A DNA stretch of 40,182 nt from Desulfobacteraceae bacterium (lineage in GTDB: Bacteria > Desulfobacterota > DSM-4660 > Desulfatiglandales > Desulfatiglandaceae). The stretch is taken from contig JAUWMR010000035.1 in the NCBI GenBank assembly GCA_030613055.1, positions 1 to 40,182 of the forward strand. The letters are read 5' to 3'. This document shows, piece after piece, positions 8,242 through 15,037 of the stretch. Position numbers and translations under genes: made by a program. The notes beneath the pieces are model-generated. The model was given only the letters and a program-made list of their open reading frames with translations. It searched no databases and was not told where the DNA came from. The number at the start of each line of letters is the position of its first letter. Positions within the stretch are counted from its first letter, which is position 1.

Positions 8242-8270
8242 CCCCGTAGTCCCGCTTCAGCGGGACGGGG
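8242..8270 (-). terminator. GC-rich hairpin, possible terminator after gmd
   Basis: Arms TCCCGCT (8250-8256) and AGCGGGA (8259-8265) flank a two-base loop, extended by CCCCG/CGGGG (8242-8246, 8266-8270). It sits in the roughly 200-base gap between the gmd stop and the next gene on the minus strand, where a terminator or attenuator would be expected. No T-tract follows on either strand, so a simple Rho-independent terminator is not certain. It could instead be a dispersed palindromic repeat. Confidence 0.45.
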
Positions 8271-8398
8271 TTAGCGAGCGAATCAAAAAATTGACAGAAT
8301 TCCTTACAGTCGAAGATTCCCAGCAGCTTGCTGCGGGGTTCTTCAATTCATTTGGCTACCATTTGTCGGAACGGAAATTCCTCCCGATTTACACATCT

Positions 8399-9352
8399 CT
8401 ATCGATTACGAATCCTTTTCAATTCATCCTCCACCATCATCAGCGCCACATTTCGCATCTTGTATTTGGCTTTCCAGCACAGCTTCTGTTCCGCCTTCTT
8501 AGGATTCGCCATGGCCCTTAGGATGTCCGTTGGCCGGAAAAGCCCCCTGTCGGTTATGACATGGTCTTTCCAGTTCAAACCAAGGGTCGAGAACACTACC
8601 TCCACGAAATCCTCTAATCTATTGCTTTCGCCGGTAGCTATGATGTAGTCATCCGGATTATCCTGTTGAAGCATGAGCCACATGGCCTCCACATATTCCG
8701 GCGCCCAGCCCCAATCCCGTTCTACATCAATCCTTCCGAGCTGGAGCTTTTCTTTACTTCCGGCCGCAACGCGGCAGGCCGCGTTTACTATTTTCCTGGT
8801 CACGAACCTCTCAGCCCTGAGGGGTGATTCGTGGTTAAAAAGCAAACCAGAGCAGGCAAAAAGGCCATAGGCTTCCCGATAATTGGCAACCTGCCAAAAG
8901 GCCGCCGACTTTGCAACGGCGTAGGGACTCCTGGGTCTGAAAGGGGTTGACTCATCTGCCGGCAGGCCATCTGTGTTTCCGAAACATTCGCTGGACGCTG
9001 CGTTGTAAAGTCTGATAGGTTCCTCCAGGAATCTGACCGCCTCTAACAGATTCAGCGTAGCGATGCTGATGCTTTCAAAAGATTCCACCGGCTGGTTAAA
9101 GGAAAGCGCCACAGAACTCTGCCCGGCAAGATTGTAAACCTCATCAGGCCGGAACTTTTTGAGGACCTGAAGTACGCTTCTAAAGTCATTGAGAGATACC
9201 GATTCCACCTCCACTTCATCCCGTATCCCCAAACGAATCAGGTTGGAAAAGGAGCAGACCTGGGCATCCCTGGAGGAGCCTAAAATGCGGTACCCTTTGC
9301 TCAAGAGGAATTTGGCCAAATAAGCCCCATCCTGACCGGAGATACCAAAAAT
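8399..9352 (-). CDS. gmd: GDP-mannose 4,6-dehydratase, start codon unclear
   Basis: An extended short-chain dehydrogenase/reductase that converts GDP-mannose to GDP-4-keto-6-deoxymannose, the precursor of GDP-fucose or GDP-rhamnose type sugars. The NAD(P)-binding GISGQDG loop is present, as are the active-site NAASSECFG (Ser120, Ser121, Glu122 counted from 9352), YAVAK (Tyr144, Lys148), GRIDVERDWGWAPEYVEAM and the C-terminal RPTDILRAMANPKKA block. The first conventional start in this frame is a TTG at 9319, after the nucleotide-binding loop, which would make a dead enzyme. AGGAGG (9359-9364) lies six bases before an ATT at 9352, so a rare ATT start is proposed; a lost ATG is the alternative. 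Identity is strong, the start is weak. Confidence 0.82.
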   Translation of the reverse strand: MFGISGQDGAYLAKFLLSKGYRILGSSRDAQVCSFSNLIRLGIRDEVEVESVSLNDFRSVLQVLKKFRPDEVYNLAGQSSVALSFNQPVESFESISIATLNLLEAVRFLEEPIRLYNAASSECFGNTDGLPADESTPFRPRSPYAVAKSAAFWQVANYREAYGLFACSGLLFNHESPLRAERFVTRKIVNAACRVAAGSKEKLQLGRIDVERDWGWAPEYVEAMWLMLQQDNPDDYIIATGESNRLEDFVEVVFSTLGLNWKDHVITDRGLFRPTDILRAMANPKKAEQKLCWKAKYKMRNVALMMVEDELKRIRNR

Positions 9353-9399
9353 AAGCCCCCTCCTTCCGGAGTGTTCACCGTAAATGATGATAAGACCTC

Positions 9400-11877
9400 T
9401 TATTGCAACTCAAGTTTATCAACGGCAGCGGTACCGTTGCTGATTGTCATTGTGTGAAATGTTGTTTCTGATGATTGAGTTGTAAACGTGGAATTATATC
9501 CCCCCTTAACGATCAGATTTTTGTTCGTATTCAGGCTTACATCTTCCCCGTAGCTCCCGCCGGCTATCTTTATGGTAGAACCGGAGCTTGCAGCGTTGAC
9601 AGCCCCCTGTATCGTAGAATAGCAGGGTGTGTTACCATTGCATGTCCCATCCTGGCTTACATATATGAAGGGTGCAGCAAGAGGTAAGTAAAATCTAATT
9701 GCCAACGAGTCAGATAATGAGGCAGTATTATATGAGTATTGTGTTCCAGCGGAACCAGTAGCATTTTCAACGCCAATAGTTCCGCTTCTTCCATAATCAT
9801 AGGTCGAGCTACCAAAAACCACATCTTGATACTGAAAGACCATTTCATTAGTAGACTCATATAGTGTAACTTCAAAGGTGACAGCACCGCTCCTATACGA
9901 ATAGTGAGGGATTTCGTACCATTCTATGGTAAGTTTACGATTTGGGGAGGTACCTGAAAGGAGGTAGCAGATCGCCCCGCCACCAGGGGGATAGAGATCA
10001 TCCCAGAAAGGAGCAATGAAGTCATCTGGGTCGGTAGTGCTTGGGATAGGGTCATTTGAGTAATCAGTGCCGTCTGCACCAAAGGTGAGGTATCCATTTG
10101 AACTGACCTTCACAGATGAATAGGTATTTTCATAAAAGGTAAAATCAAATCCGATATTTATTGTCGCATAACTATCATCCCCTGTTATGCCAGTATCTGT
10201 TCCCACGGTTGCATCGATCCAGTCATAAGTTACTGTATCATCATAACTGTAAGAAATTATTACAGTTCCCGTAACAGTATCACTGCCGCTCGTAAACCCT
10301 GCCTTGCTTGCACTTACAGTTATCGTTACAGATCCCGAAGACCCAGGGGTCCAATCATTCGCATATATACCATCCCCACTACCGTTATCGTTGTGGTTTC
10401 CGTCATCATAAAGGGTAATGTCTGGATCGCCATTACTAAAACTTGCTGTAACCACTGCTTCTGTGACAGCAGGCCCACGCTCCTGAGTGACAGCAGCCTT
10501 TATCAGGGTAGAACTATCCATGGGCACCGCAAAATTACTTCCCGGATTCTCTATAATGACATTTATCTGAGTCTCCGAAGAGGTCAATGAGTTATAGGCG
10601 TTTATCCTTCCTTCTGTCAATATTTTCCCCGATAAGTCGGATAGTACATCTACATTATTTAGAATATTGTACTTGACCGCCAGGTTATCGAGGGCCGGAA
10701 ACTGGGAGAGAACAAGCCCTGCCAGCCCGGCAACATGCGGCGTTGCCATGGATGTGCCACTTTTACTTCCGTAGGAGTTGCCCGGAATCGAGCTCAATAT
10801 GCTTACACCGGGCGCTGCCAGGTCAACTGACGTCGCACCGTAGCAGGACCATGAGGCCAACTCGTCATCGTGGTCGGTGGCAGCTACTGCTATAATGTTG
10901 GGCACATCATAGCTTGATGGATAATGGGGATCCCCATCATTGTCGGTTCCAGCATTTCCAGCAGAAGCCACAAACAATATCCCCGCATCATGGGCCGCTG
11001 TGATAGCATCCTTCAGTGCCTGGGAAAAACCTCCTCCGCCCGAACTGTTACTCATTATATCGGCACCCATATTGGTTGCATACTCTATACAGCTAATCGC
11101 ATCTGCTGTCGAGCCACTACCGCCAGCGCTTAGAAACTTCAATGCCATTATCCTCACTGTCCAGTTTACTCCAACCACTCCGGTAGAGTTATTCCCAACT
11201 GCACCTATTGTGCCCGCACAGTGAGTTCCATGGCTGTGATCGTCAAAAGGATCATTATCATTATTGCAGAAATCCCAACCAAACACATCATCTACGAAAC
11301 CGTTGCCATCATTATCTATTCCGTCATCGGGTGTCTCTCCAGGATTAGTCCACATATTTGAGGACAGATCCTCGTGATTATAGTCAACCCCTGTGTCAAT
11401 TACTGCAATTACTACGTTACTACTGCCTGTCTGGATGTCCCACGCCTCTGGAGCATCTATGTCTGCATCAGTTATGCCCCCTGTCTGTCCGGTGTTATGC
11501 AGGCCCCATAACTCTGAGAACCTGGGGTCATCCGGTGTGCTATCGGCATAGACTATGTAGTTGGGCTCTGCGTACTCAACATTGGGATCTGCGCTGAACT
11601 TTTTAACTGCTTCTTCTACGGTCAGATGAGGAGGAATTTCTAGATGGTAAACACCTATAAAAGGGAATTCCTGAATCTCTACTCCTCCCAACTCTACATT
11701 ATATGCTTCCTGTAAGGCCGTTGGTATCCCTTGCTTATATTTTACCAAGAGCTCACCGGGAGCATAAGTAAGGCTCTTGCGTGCTTGGGTACTGTTGCCC
11801 GGATCCAGTTCAAAGGCCAATACTGGAGCAGCCAAAAAGCAGCTAGCCACCAAGATCAAAATCGCTATTTTTCTCAT
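9400..11877 (-). CDS. Secreted subtilisin-like serine protease (S8) with C-terminal beta domains
   Basis: An 825-residue exported protease. Signal peptide about 1-21; an inhibitor I9/fervidolysin-type propeptide (YAPGELLVKYK to AEPNYIVYA, about 38-111); S8 catalytic domain about 120-410 with Asp161 (VIDTGVDY), His216 (HSHGTHCAGT), Asn308 (ASAGNAG) and Ser376 (SGTSMATPHVAG). All catalytic residues are present. Beyond it are a beta-sandwich segment with a Ca-binding-looking DDGNHNDNGSGDGIY stretch, a NIDO-like region (VKVSSNGYLTFG) and the start of a right-handed beta-helix (YVSQDGTCNGN to the end) that stops early. GGAGGTGA precedes the ATG. The gene directly upstream encodes a separate propeptide-like lipoprotein. 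It probably processes or degrades surface proteins. Confidence 0.92.
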   Translation of the reverse strand: MRKIAILILVASCFLAAPVLAFELDPGNSTQARKSLTYAPGELLVKYKQGIPTALQEAYNVELGGVEIQEFPFIGVYHLEIPPHLTVEEAVKKFSADPNVEYAEPNYIVYADSTPDDPRFSELWGLHNTGQTGGITDADIDAPEAWDIQTGSSNVVIAVIDTGVDYNHEDLSSNMWTNPGETPDDGIDNDGNGFVDDVFGWDFCNNDNDPFDDHSHGTHCAGTIGAVGNNSTGVVGVNWTVRIMALKFLSAGGSGSTADAISCIEYATNMGADIMSNSSGGGGFSQALKDAITAAHDAGILFVASAGNAGTDNDGDPHYPSSYDVPNIIAVAATDHDDELASWSCYGATSVDLAAPGVSILSSIPGNSYGSKSGTSMATPHVAGLAGLVLSQFPALDNLAVKYNILNNVDVLSDLSGKILTEGRINAYNSLTSSETQINVIIENPGSNFAVPMDSSTLIKAAVTQERGPAVTEAVVTASFSNGDPDITLYDDGNHNDNGSGDGIYANDWTPGSSGSVTITVSASKAGFTSGSDTVTGTVIISYSYDDTVTYDWIDATVGTDTGITGDDSYATINIGFDFTFYENTYSSVKVSSNGYLTFGADGTDYSNDPIPSTTDPDDFIAPFWDDLYPPGGGAICYLLSGTSPNRKLTIEWYEIPHYSYRSGAVTFEVTLYESTNEMVFQYQDVVFGSSTYDYGRSGTIGVENATGSAGTQYSYNTASLSDSLAIRFYLPLAAPFIYVSQDGTCNGNTPCYSTIQGAVNAASSGSTIKIAGGSYGEDVSLNTNKNLIVKGGYNSTFTTQSSETTFHTMTISNGTAAVDKLELQ

Positions 11878-11896
11878 ATTGCTTCACCTCCAATCC

Positions 11897-12292
11897 TCAG
11901 TAAACAGTTACGACATAATTTGGTTCTGAGTACGCTACCTCTTGGAAATCGTGCAAACGTTCCATGATTCTCTCGACTGAGGAGCCGTCTAAAATCTTCA
12001 TCAGATATAGATTTGGCCTGGAAACTATCCGAATAGTCTCCAGGTGCAATTCCCTTTGTATGGCCTCTATGGTTCGCTCATCTGTTCCCTCCCTAAATTT
12101 GATGAGGATTTCTCCAGGCACATAGGCATGCCTTTCCTTACCCAAGGGGACTAATTTTTGATTCTTGGTACCTTGTATCTCTGTAACTTTAACATGATTG
12201 GCCAACTTCTCTTTCAATTCTCCATTCTGACCTACGCAGGAAATAGTGAAAAAGAAAACCATCAAACATGGAAGGCCAATTATATACCGCAT
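11897..12292 (-). CDS. Stand-alone protease-propeptide-like lipoprotein
   Basis: A 131-residue protein starting MRYIIGLPCLMVFFFTISC, a lipoprotein-type signal with the lipobox cysteine at 19. The rest is essentially a subtilase propeptide: YVPGEILIKFREGTDERTI (about 58-76) and EVAYSEPNYVV (about 118-128) align with YAPGELLVKYK and VEYAEPNYIVY in the protease encoded 19 bases downstream. There is no catalytic domain. Known I9-type domains fold or inhibit subtilases, so it may be a membrane-tethered chaperone or inhibitor of the next gene's product. Alternatively it is a relic of a duplicated protease. GGTGG lies just before this ATG; the in-frame ATG at 12319 lacks a ribosome-binding site. Confidence 0.75.
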   Translation of the reverse strand: MRYIIGLPCLMVFFFTISCVGQNGELKEKLANHVKVTEIQGTKNQKLVPLGKERHAYVPGEILIKFREGTDERTIEAIQRELHLETIRIVSRPNLYLMKILDGSSVERIMERLHDFQEVAYSEPNYVVTVY

Positions 12293-12353
12293 GATTCCAC
12301 CAGTGACGAACTCATTCATTTTGGCAATCTATTCTAAGTAAATTTTTTGATTT

Positions 12354-12403
12354 AAAAGACTCTACGTTCTAAAAGACTCTACGTTCTAAAAGACTAAAAG
12401 ACT
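12354..12403. repeat. 17-bp tandem repeat
   Basis: AAAAGACTCTACGTTCT occurs twice in succession (12354-12370, 12371-12387), followed by two copies of its first eight bases, AAAAGACT. Probably a slippage-type expansion. No function is visible. Confidence 0.85.
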
Positions 12404-12734
12404 TCGCGGCTCTTCGCTCTTATGCTGACCTCATCCTTTACTCTCTCAATAAATCCCCTATTAGCAATAGTTAAGATCCACATCTGACTTCTGATCTTTG
12501 ACCTGTGTACATGTACATTGCCGTTTCGACTTATCCATATGCACCTACTAAAATTGTTCTTTTTGCCCTCAAAAAAGTCAGTTTGAGGCCAATATTAGCC
12601 TGAATGTCAAAATCATCTACCACGCCTATAGGACGTGGTTTGATGAAGACCCCTCGAAGAGGTCTAAAAGCATCGCGATTCCTGCAGATTACAATCCAAT
12701 ATCTAAGGACGTAGCCGTCAAGCTAAAAGGCTAT

Positions 12735-12859
12735 GAACATCGAACATCGAACGTCCAACGTCGAATTTTGAATAAGGTATTCTGCCAATTTATAAACTGG
12801 CGGAGCGAAGCGATTTCATCATTCGATGTTCAACGTTCGATGTTCGATGTTGGACGTTC
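12735..12859. repeat. Long inverted repeat of GAACATC/GATGTTC units
   Basis: The left arm (12735-12765) is built from GAACATC and GAACGTCCAAC units. The right arm (12822-12859) is built from their reverse complements, giving an imperfect hairpin with a 56-base middle. The middle contains GGAGCGAAGCGATTTCATC, whose reverse complement resembles the sequence following the tandem array at 1602-1653. This is a dispersed, probably mobile or REP-like element with no coding content. Confidence 0.8.
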
Positions 12860-12920
12860 AAAAAACGCTTTACTCTGCCGTTCAATATTCTCGCCGGAAC
12901 GGTCAAACCTTTTAGGGTCG

Positions 12921-12937
12921 CTCGGGCATAGCCCGAG
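12921..12937 (-). terminator. Perfect 7-bp hairpin downstream of a small lipoprotein gene
   Basis: CTCGGGC (12921-12927) pairs with GCCCGAG (12931-12937) around a 3-base loop. It lies about 35 bases past the minus-strand stop at 12973 and could end that transcript. On the minus strand no T-run follows; the T-rich side (GTTTAATT) is on the plus strand. Either orientation is possible. Confidence 0.4.
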
Positions 12938-12972
12938 GTTTAATTAAAAGCAATTAGTCTTTGTAATATCAG

Positions 12973-13110
12973 TCAGTTAGCTTGGCCCGGGTATGCCTTA
13001 TATTCGCATGGGCCACCGACAACACGTCTCTCAGCAGGCTTATCCATTGCGCAACATGAAAATACCCAAAGAAAAAAGAGCAAAACCGTTAAAAGCAAGC
13101 TGCGCGACAT
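12973..13110 (-). CDS. Very short, possibly truncated lipoprotein
   Basis: A 45-residue product starting MSRSLLLTVLLFFLWVFSCC, a lipoprotein signal with a cysteine at 19 or 20, followed by RRVVGGPCEYKAYPGQAN and a stop. GGPCEYK-YPG reads like the start of a larger secreted lipoprotein domain, so the gene may be cut short. No continuing homologous frame was recognised downstream. GGTGA lies seven bases before this ATG; in-frame ATGs at 13152 and 13188 would put the signal peptide internally. Function unknown. Confidence 0.5.
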   Translation of the reverse strand: MSRSLLLTVLLFFLWVFSCCAMDKPAERRVVGGPCEYKAYPGQAN

Positions 13111-13275
13111 TCGGGAATCACCGGGCCTGGCCTGCTCTGGGGAATCGTTCATTTTACGTACGTGAGAGAAAATAGGCCTGCTCACCAAAACTCAAAAGAG
13201 GTTAAGAAAATACCACCCCCACCCCCACCTACCTTAGATAGGGCTGAGGGCCTGATTCAGCTTTTCAATAAGGGG

Positions 13276-13971
13276 CTAATCCCCTATTTCAATACTCTTA
13301 AAAGTGGCATCCGTATGCGGATGGTACCAAACACGGACGGTGTAAAGATGAATGTTTGGACGCAAGCAGGTGCCAATGTAATAAGCATAATCCGGGTATA
13401 CGACAGTTGGGTTGTCGATGGATGTGTCCGAAAAATCTCCAATAGAGGTACTCTGCCCCGAGGTACTTACGGTGGCCATAGTATCGACAGTTCCCGTATT
13501 TTTATTAACCCGGAATAACCTTAGACTTTGATCGGAGCTTCCGCTATTGTCTATTGCAGACATCCAAACTTGGTAGATGACAGCGCCTTCAGGCACATGG
13601 ACGGGGGTTGAGACGCAACAGTCTGATGAAAGCGTAGTGGTGATATAACCGCCATAAAAAGAGAAAAAAAAGCAATCGGGAAAAAAGCCATCGCTATGAA
13701 AGGCCGCTGCCGGTATACTCACGCACACAGTAGTATCACCAGCAGGCGAAGTAACCTCGCCACCAACAGGTGACCCTTCCACAGACATTTCTGCTGGCTC
13801 ACCCACGTCTAAGGTTTCAATGGATGAGTCATTACCTATTAGCTGTTTTCCGGCGTTGCCATAATCCGAAGAATCGGCGTGAGTCCCGCCAATCGCTAAA
13901 CTGACCATCCCTGTAATGGCAAAAACCAGGCCAACTACAAAAAACAATGTGACAAAATGCTTTGCTTTCAT
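13276..13971 (-). CDS. Secreted protein of unknown function
   Basis: A 231-residue exported protein. The N-terminus KHFVTLFFVVGLVFAITGMV is a Sec signal peptide, with cleavage likely around SLA-IGG (about 24-30). The mature part is rich in Ser, Thr and Gly with many predicted strands. It includes a cysteine pair in LSSDCCVSTPVHVPEGAVIY and a C-terminal YAYYIGTCLRPNIHLYTVRV strand pair, suggesting a jelly-roll-like fold; this is only impression. AAAGGAG precedes the ATG by seven bases. It sits downstream of the S74 gene on the same strand, so both may be made together. No enzyme motif is visible. Confidence 0.7.
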   Translation of the reverse strand: MKAKHFVTLFFVVGLVFAITGMVSLAIGGTHADSSDYGNAGKQLIGNDSSIETLDVGEPAEMSVEGSPVGGEVTSPAGDTTVCVSIPAAAFHSDGFFPDCFFFSFYGGYITTTLSSDCCVSTPVHVPEGAVIYQVWMSAIDNSGSSDQSLRLFRVNKNTGTVDTMATVSTSGQSTSIGDFSDTSIDNPTVVYPDYAYYIGTCLRPNIHLYTVRVWYHPHTDATFKSIEIGD

Positions 13972-14075
13972 AATTCACTCCTTTGTTGTGTGCTTACGGT
14001 AAATTAGGTTTCACTGCGCATAAGTCTGTAACGGGAGCAACTACAATGTATCATTCGCCCCTATTCCGGAACACC

Positions 14076-14885
14076 TCATCTGATAACCGGGCGAAACAGA
14101 TCAGTAGTCACCATTGCCACATCGTTTTTCAGTCTCAACTCTCTTTCAAGCTCATCCATTTTCTTAGACAGTTCGGCTATGGTCTTCTGCTGCTCCTGGA
14201 CCACTTTGGTTAACACAGCAACAACGTCCATTGAACTCATCCCTTTTTTGTCCTTTGTGGCGACAAGTTCCGGAACATCTTCTGCAATAAAACCCACATG
14301 TTGTTCATCTGAGCTACCCTTGTAATTGAATTTAACAGGATTGAGTCCTTTCAGGGTGTCCACAGCCTCATCAGTTGTAAGGTCTTTGATATCTTTCTTG
14401 TATTCCCTGCTGGATGCATTGGTCCAGACACCGCCTGTGGAGCAGTAGGCGCCGCTGGCCATGTGCAAAGGATGACTCGGACTACGTCCAAAGCCAACAT
14501 AGCCCGTTTCATTTACGTAAAATGACGCACCTGGCGCCCCTATATTAATAAAGATCGGCGATGCTTCATAGGCGCCGAACCCTTGTGCACGGCGCTGTAC
14601 TTGCATCCAGTTCTGATCAAGCACAAAAAAAGCGCTCTTATTCCCTGCTCCTGTTTCATCCAGCCAGAATCCTGGGTACGCCCCCTGAGCATAATAATAT
14701 TTGTCTGTATAAACAAGTCCATTGTCCTCCACAACAAAAGTTGTGCCCCCCCCAGAATCCTTCACAACCAGCCTGTCTGCGCTATAGGCCGAAATGGGAA
14801 GAATGACGAGCATAAATAAAGCTAATAAAACGGTTGATACACTCACAGGTAAAGCTCTTTGTCTGCCAAAACTAAACTTTTTCAT
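14076..14885 (-). CDS. Exported S74 (endosialidase chaperone) domain protein
   Basis: A 269-residue exported protein with a signal peptide (cleavage near Ala36, AYSA-DR). A beta-rich region (about 37-150) has repeated small strands such as LHMASGAYCSTGGVWTN. The C-terminal S74 intramolecular chaperone domain shows NASSREYKKDIKDL (157-170), LNPVKFNYKG and HVGFIAEDVPELV (196-208). It ends in a coiled coil (VVQEQQKTIAELSKKMDELE). S74 domains trimerise tail-fibre-like proteins and usually cleave themselves off before a conserved serine, here Ser158 or Ser159. A strong GAGGAGG ribosome-binding site precedes the ATG. Outside phages such proteins are taken as surface fibres; the function here is unknown. 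Confidence 0.87.
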   Translation of the reverse strand: MKKFSFGRQRALPVSVSTVLLALFMLVILPISAYSADRLVVKDSGGGTTFVVEDNGLVYTDKYYYAQGAYPGFWLDETGAGNKSAFFVLDQNWMQVQRRAQGFGAYEASPIFINIGAPGASFYVNETGYVGFGRSPSHPLHMASGAYCSTGGVWTNASSREYKKDIKDLTTDEAVDTLKGLNPVKFNYKGSSDEQHVGFIAEDVPELVATKDKKGMSSMDVVAVLTKVVQEQQKTIAELSKKMDELERELRLKNDVAMVTTDLFRPVIR

Positions 14886-14969
14886 GATTTCCTCCTCTTG
14901 CTTAAGCGTAACACTATTTTGCCCAAATTACGGTTATAATCGGATTAACTCCATCCCTGTACCGATTTA

Positions 14970-14998
14970 CCCTTAACATTGCCGTGAGTCACTGTCAA
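14970..14998 (-). promoter_or_regulatory. Candidate sigma-70 promoter for the S74 gene
   Basis: On the minus strand a perfect -35 TTGACA (14993-14998) is followed after 17 bases by TAAGGG (14970-14975), a weak -10. It lies about 85 bases before the S74 start codon, in the only sizeable gap between that gene and the sulfatase-like gene. The weak -10 keeps confidence low. Confidence 0.3.
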
Positions 14999-15037
14999 TA
15001 ATCAGCTTCTGGAATTCCGAGAAACAATCCACGGCAT

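Larger units (their letters stand above)
12293..12972. other. Repeat-rich intergenic gap
   Basis: About 680 bases with no supportable gene on either strand. It contains a 17-bp tandem repeat (12354-12403), a small hairpin around ACCACG/CGTGGT (about 12620-12640), a near-palindrome GACCCCTCGAAGAGGTC (about 12648), the large inverted repeat at 12735-12859 and a hairpin at 12921-12937. The promoter for the lipoprotein-protease pair is expected here but none is clear. Confidence 0.6.
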
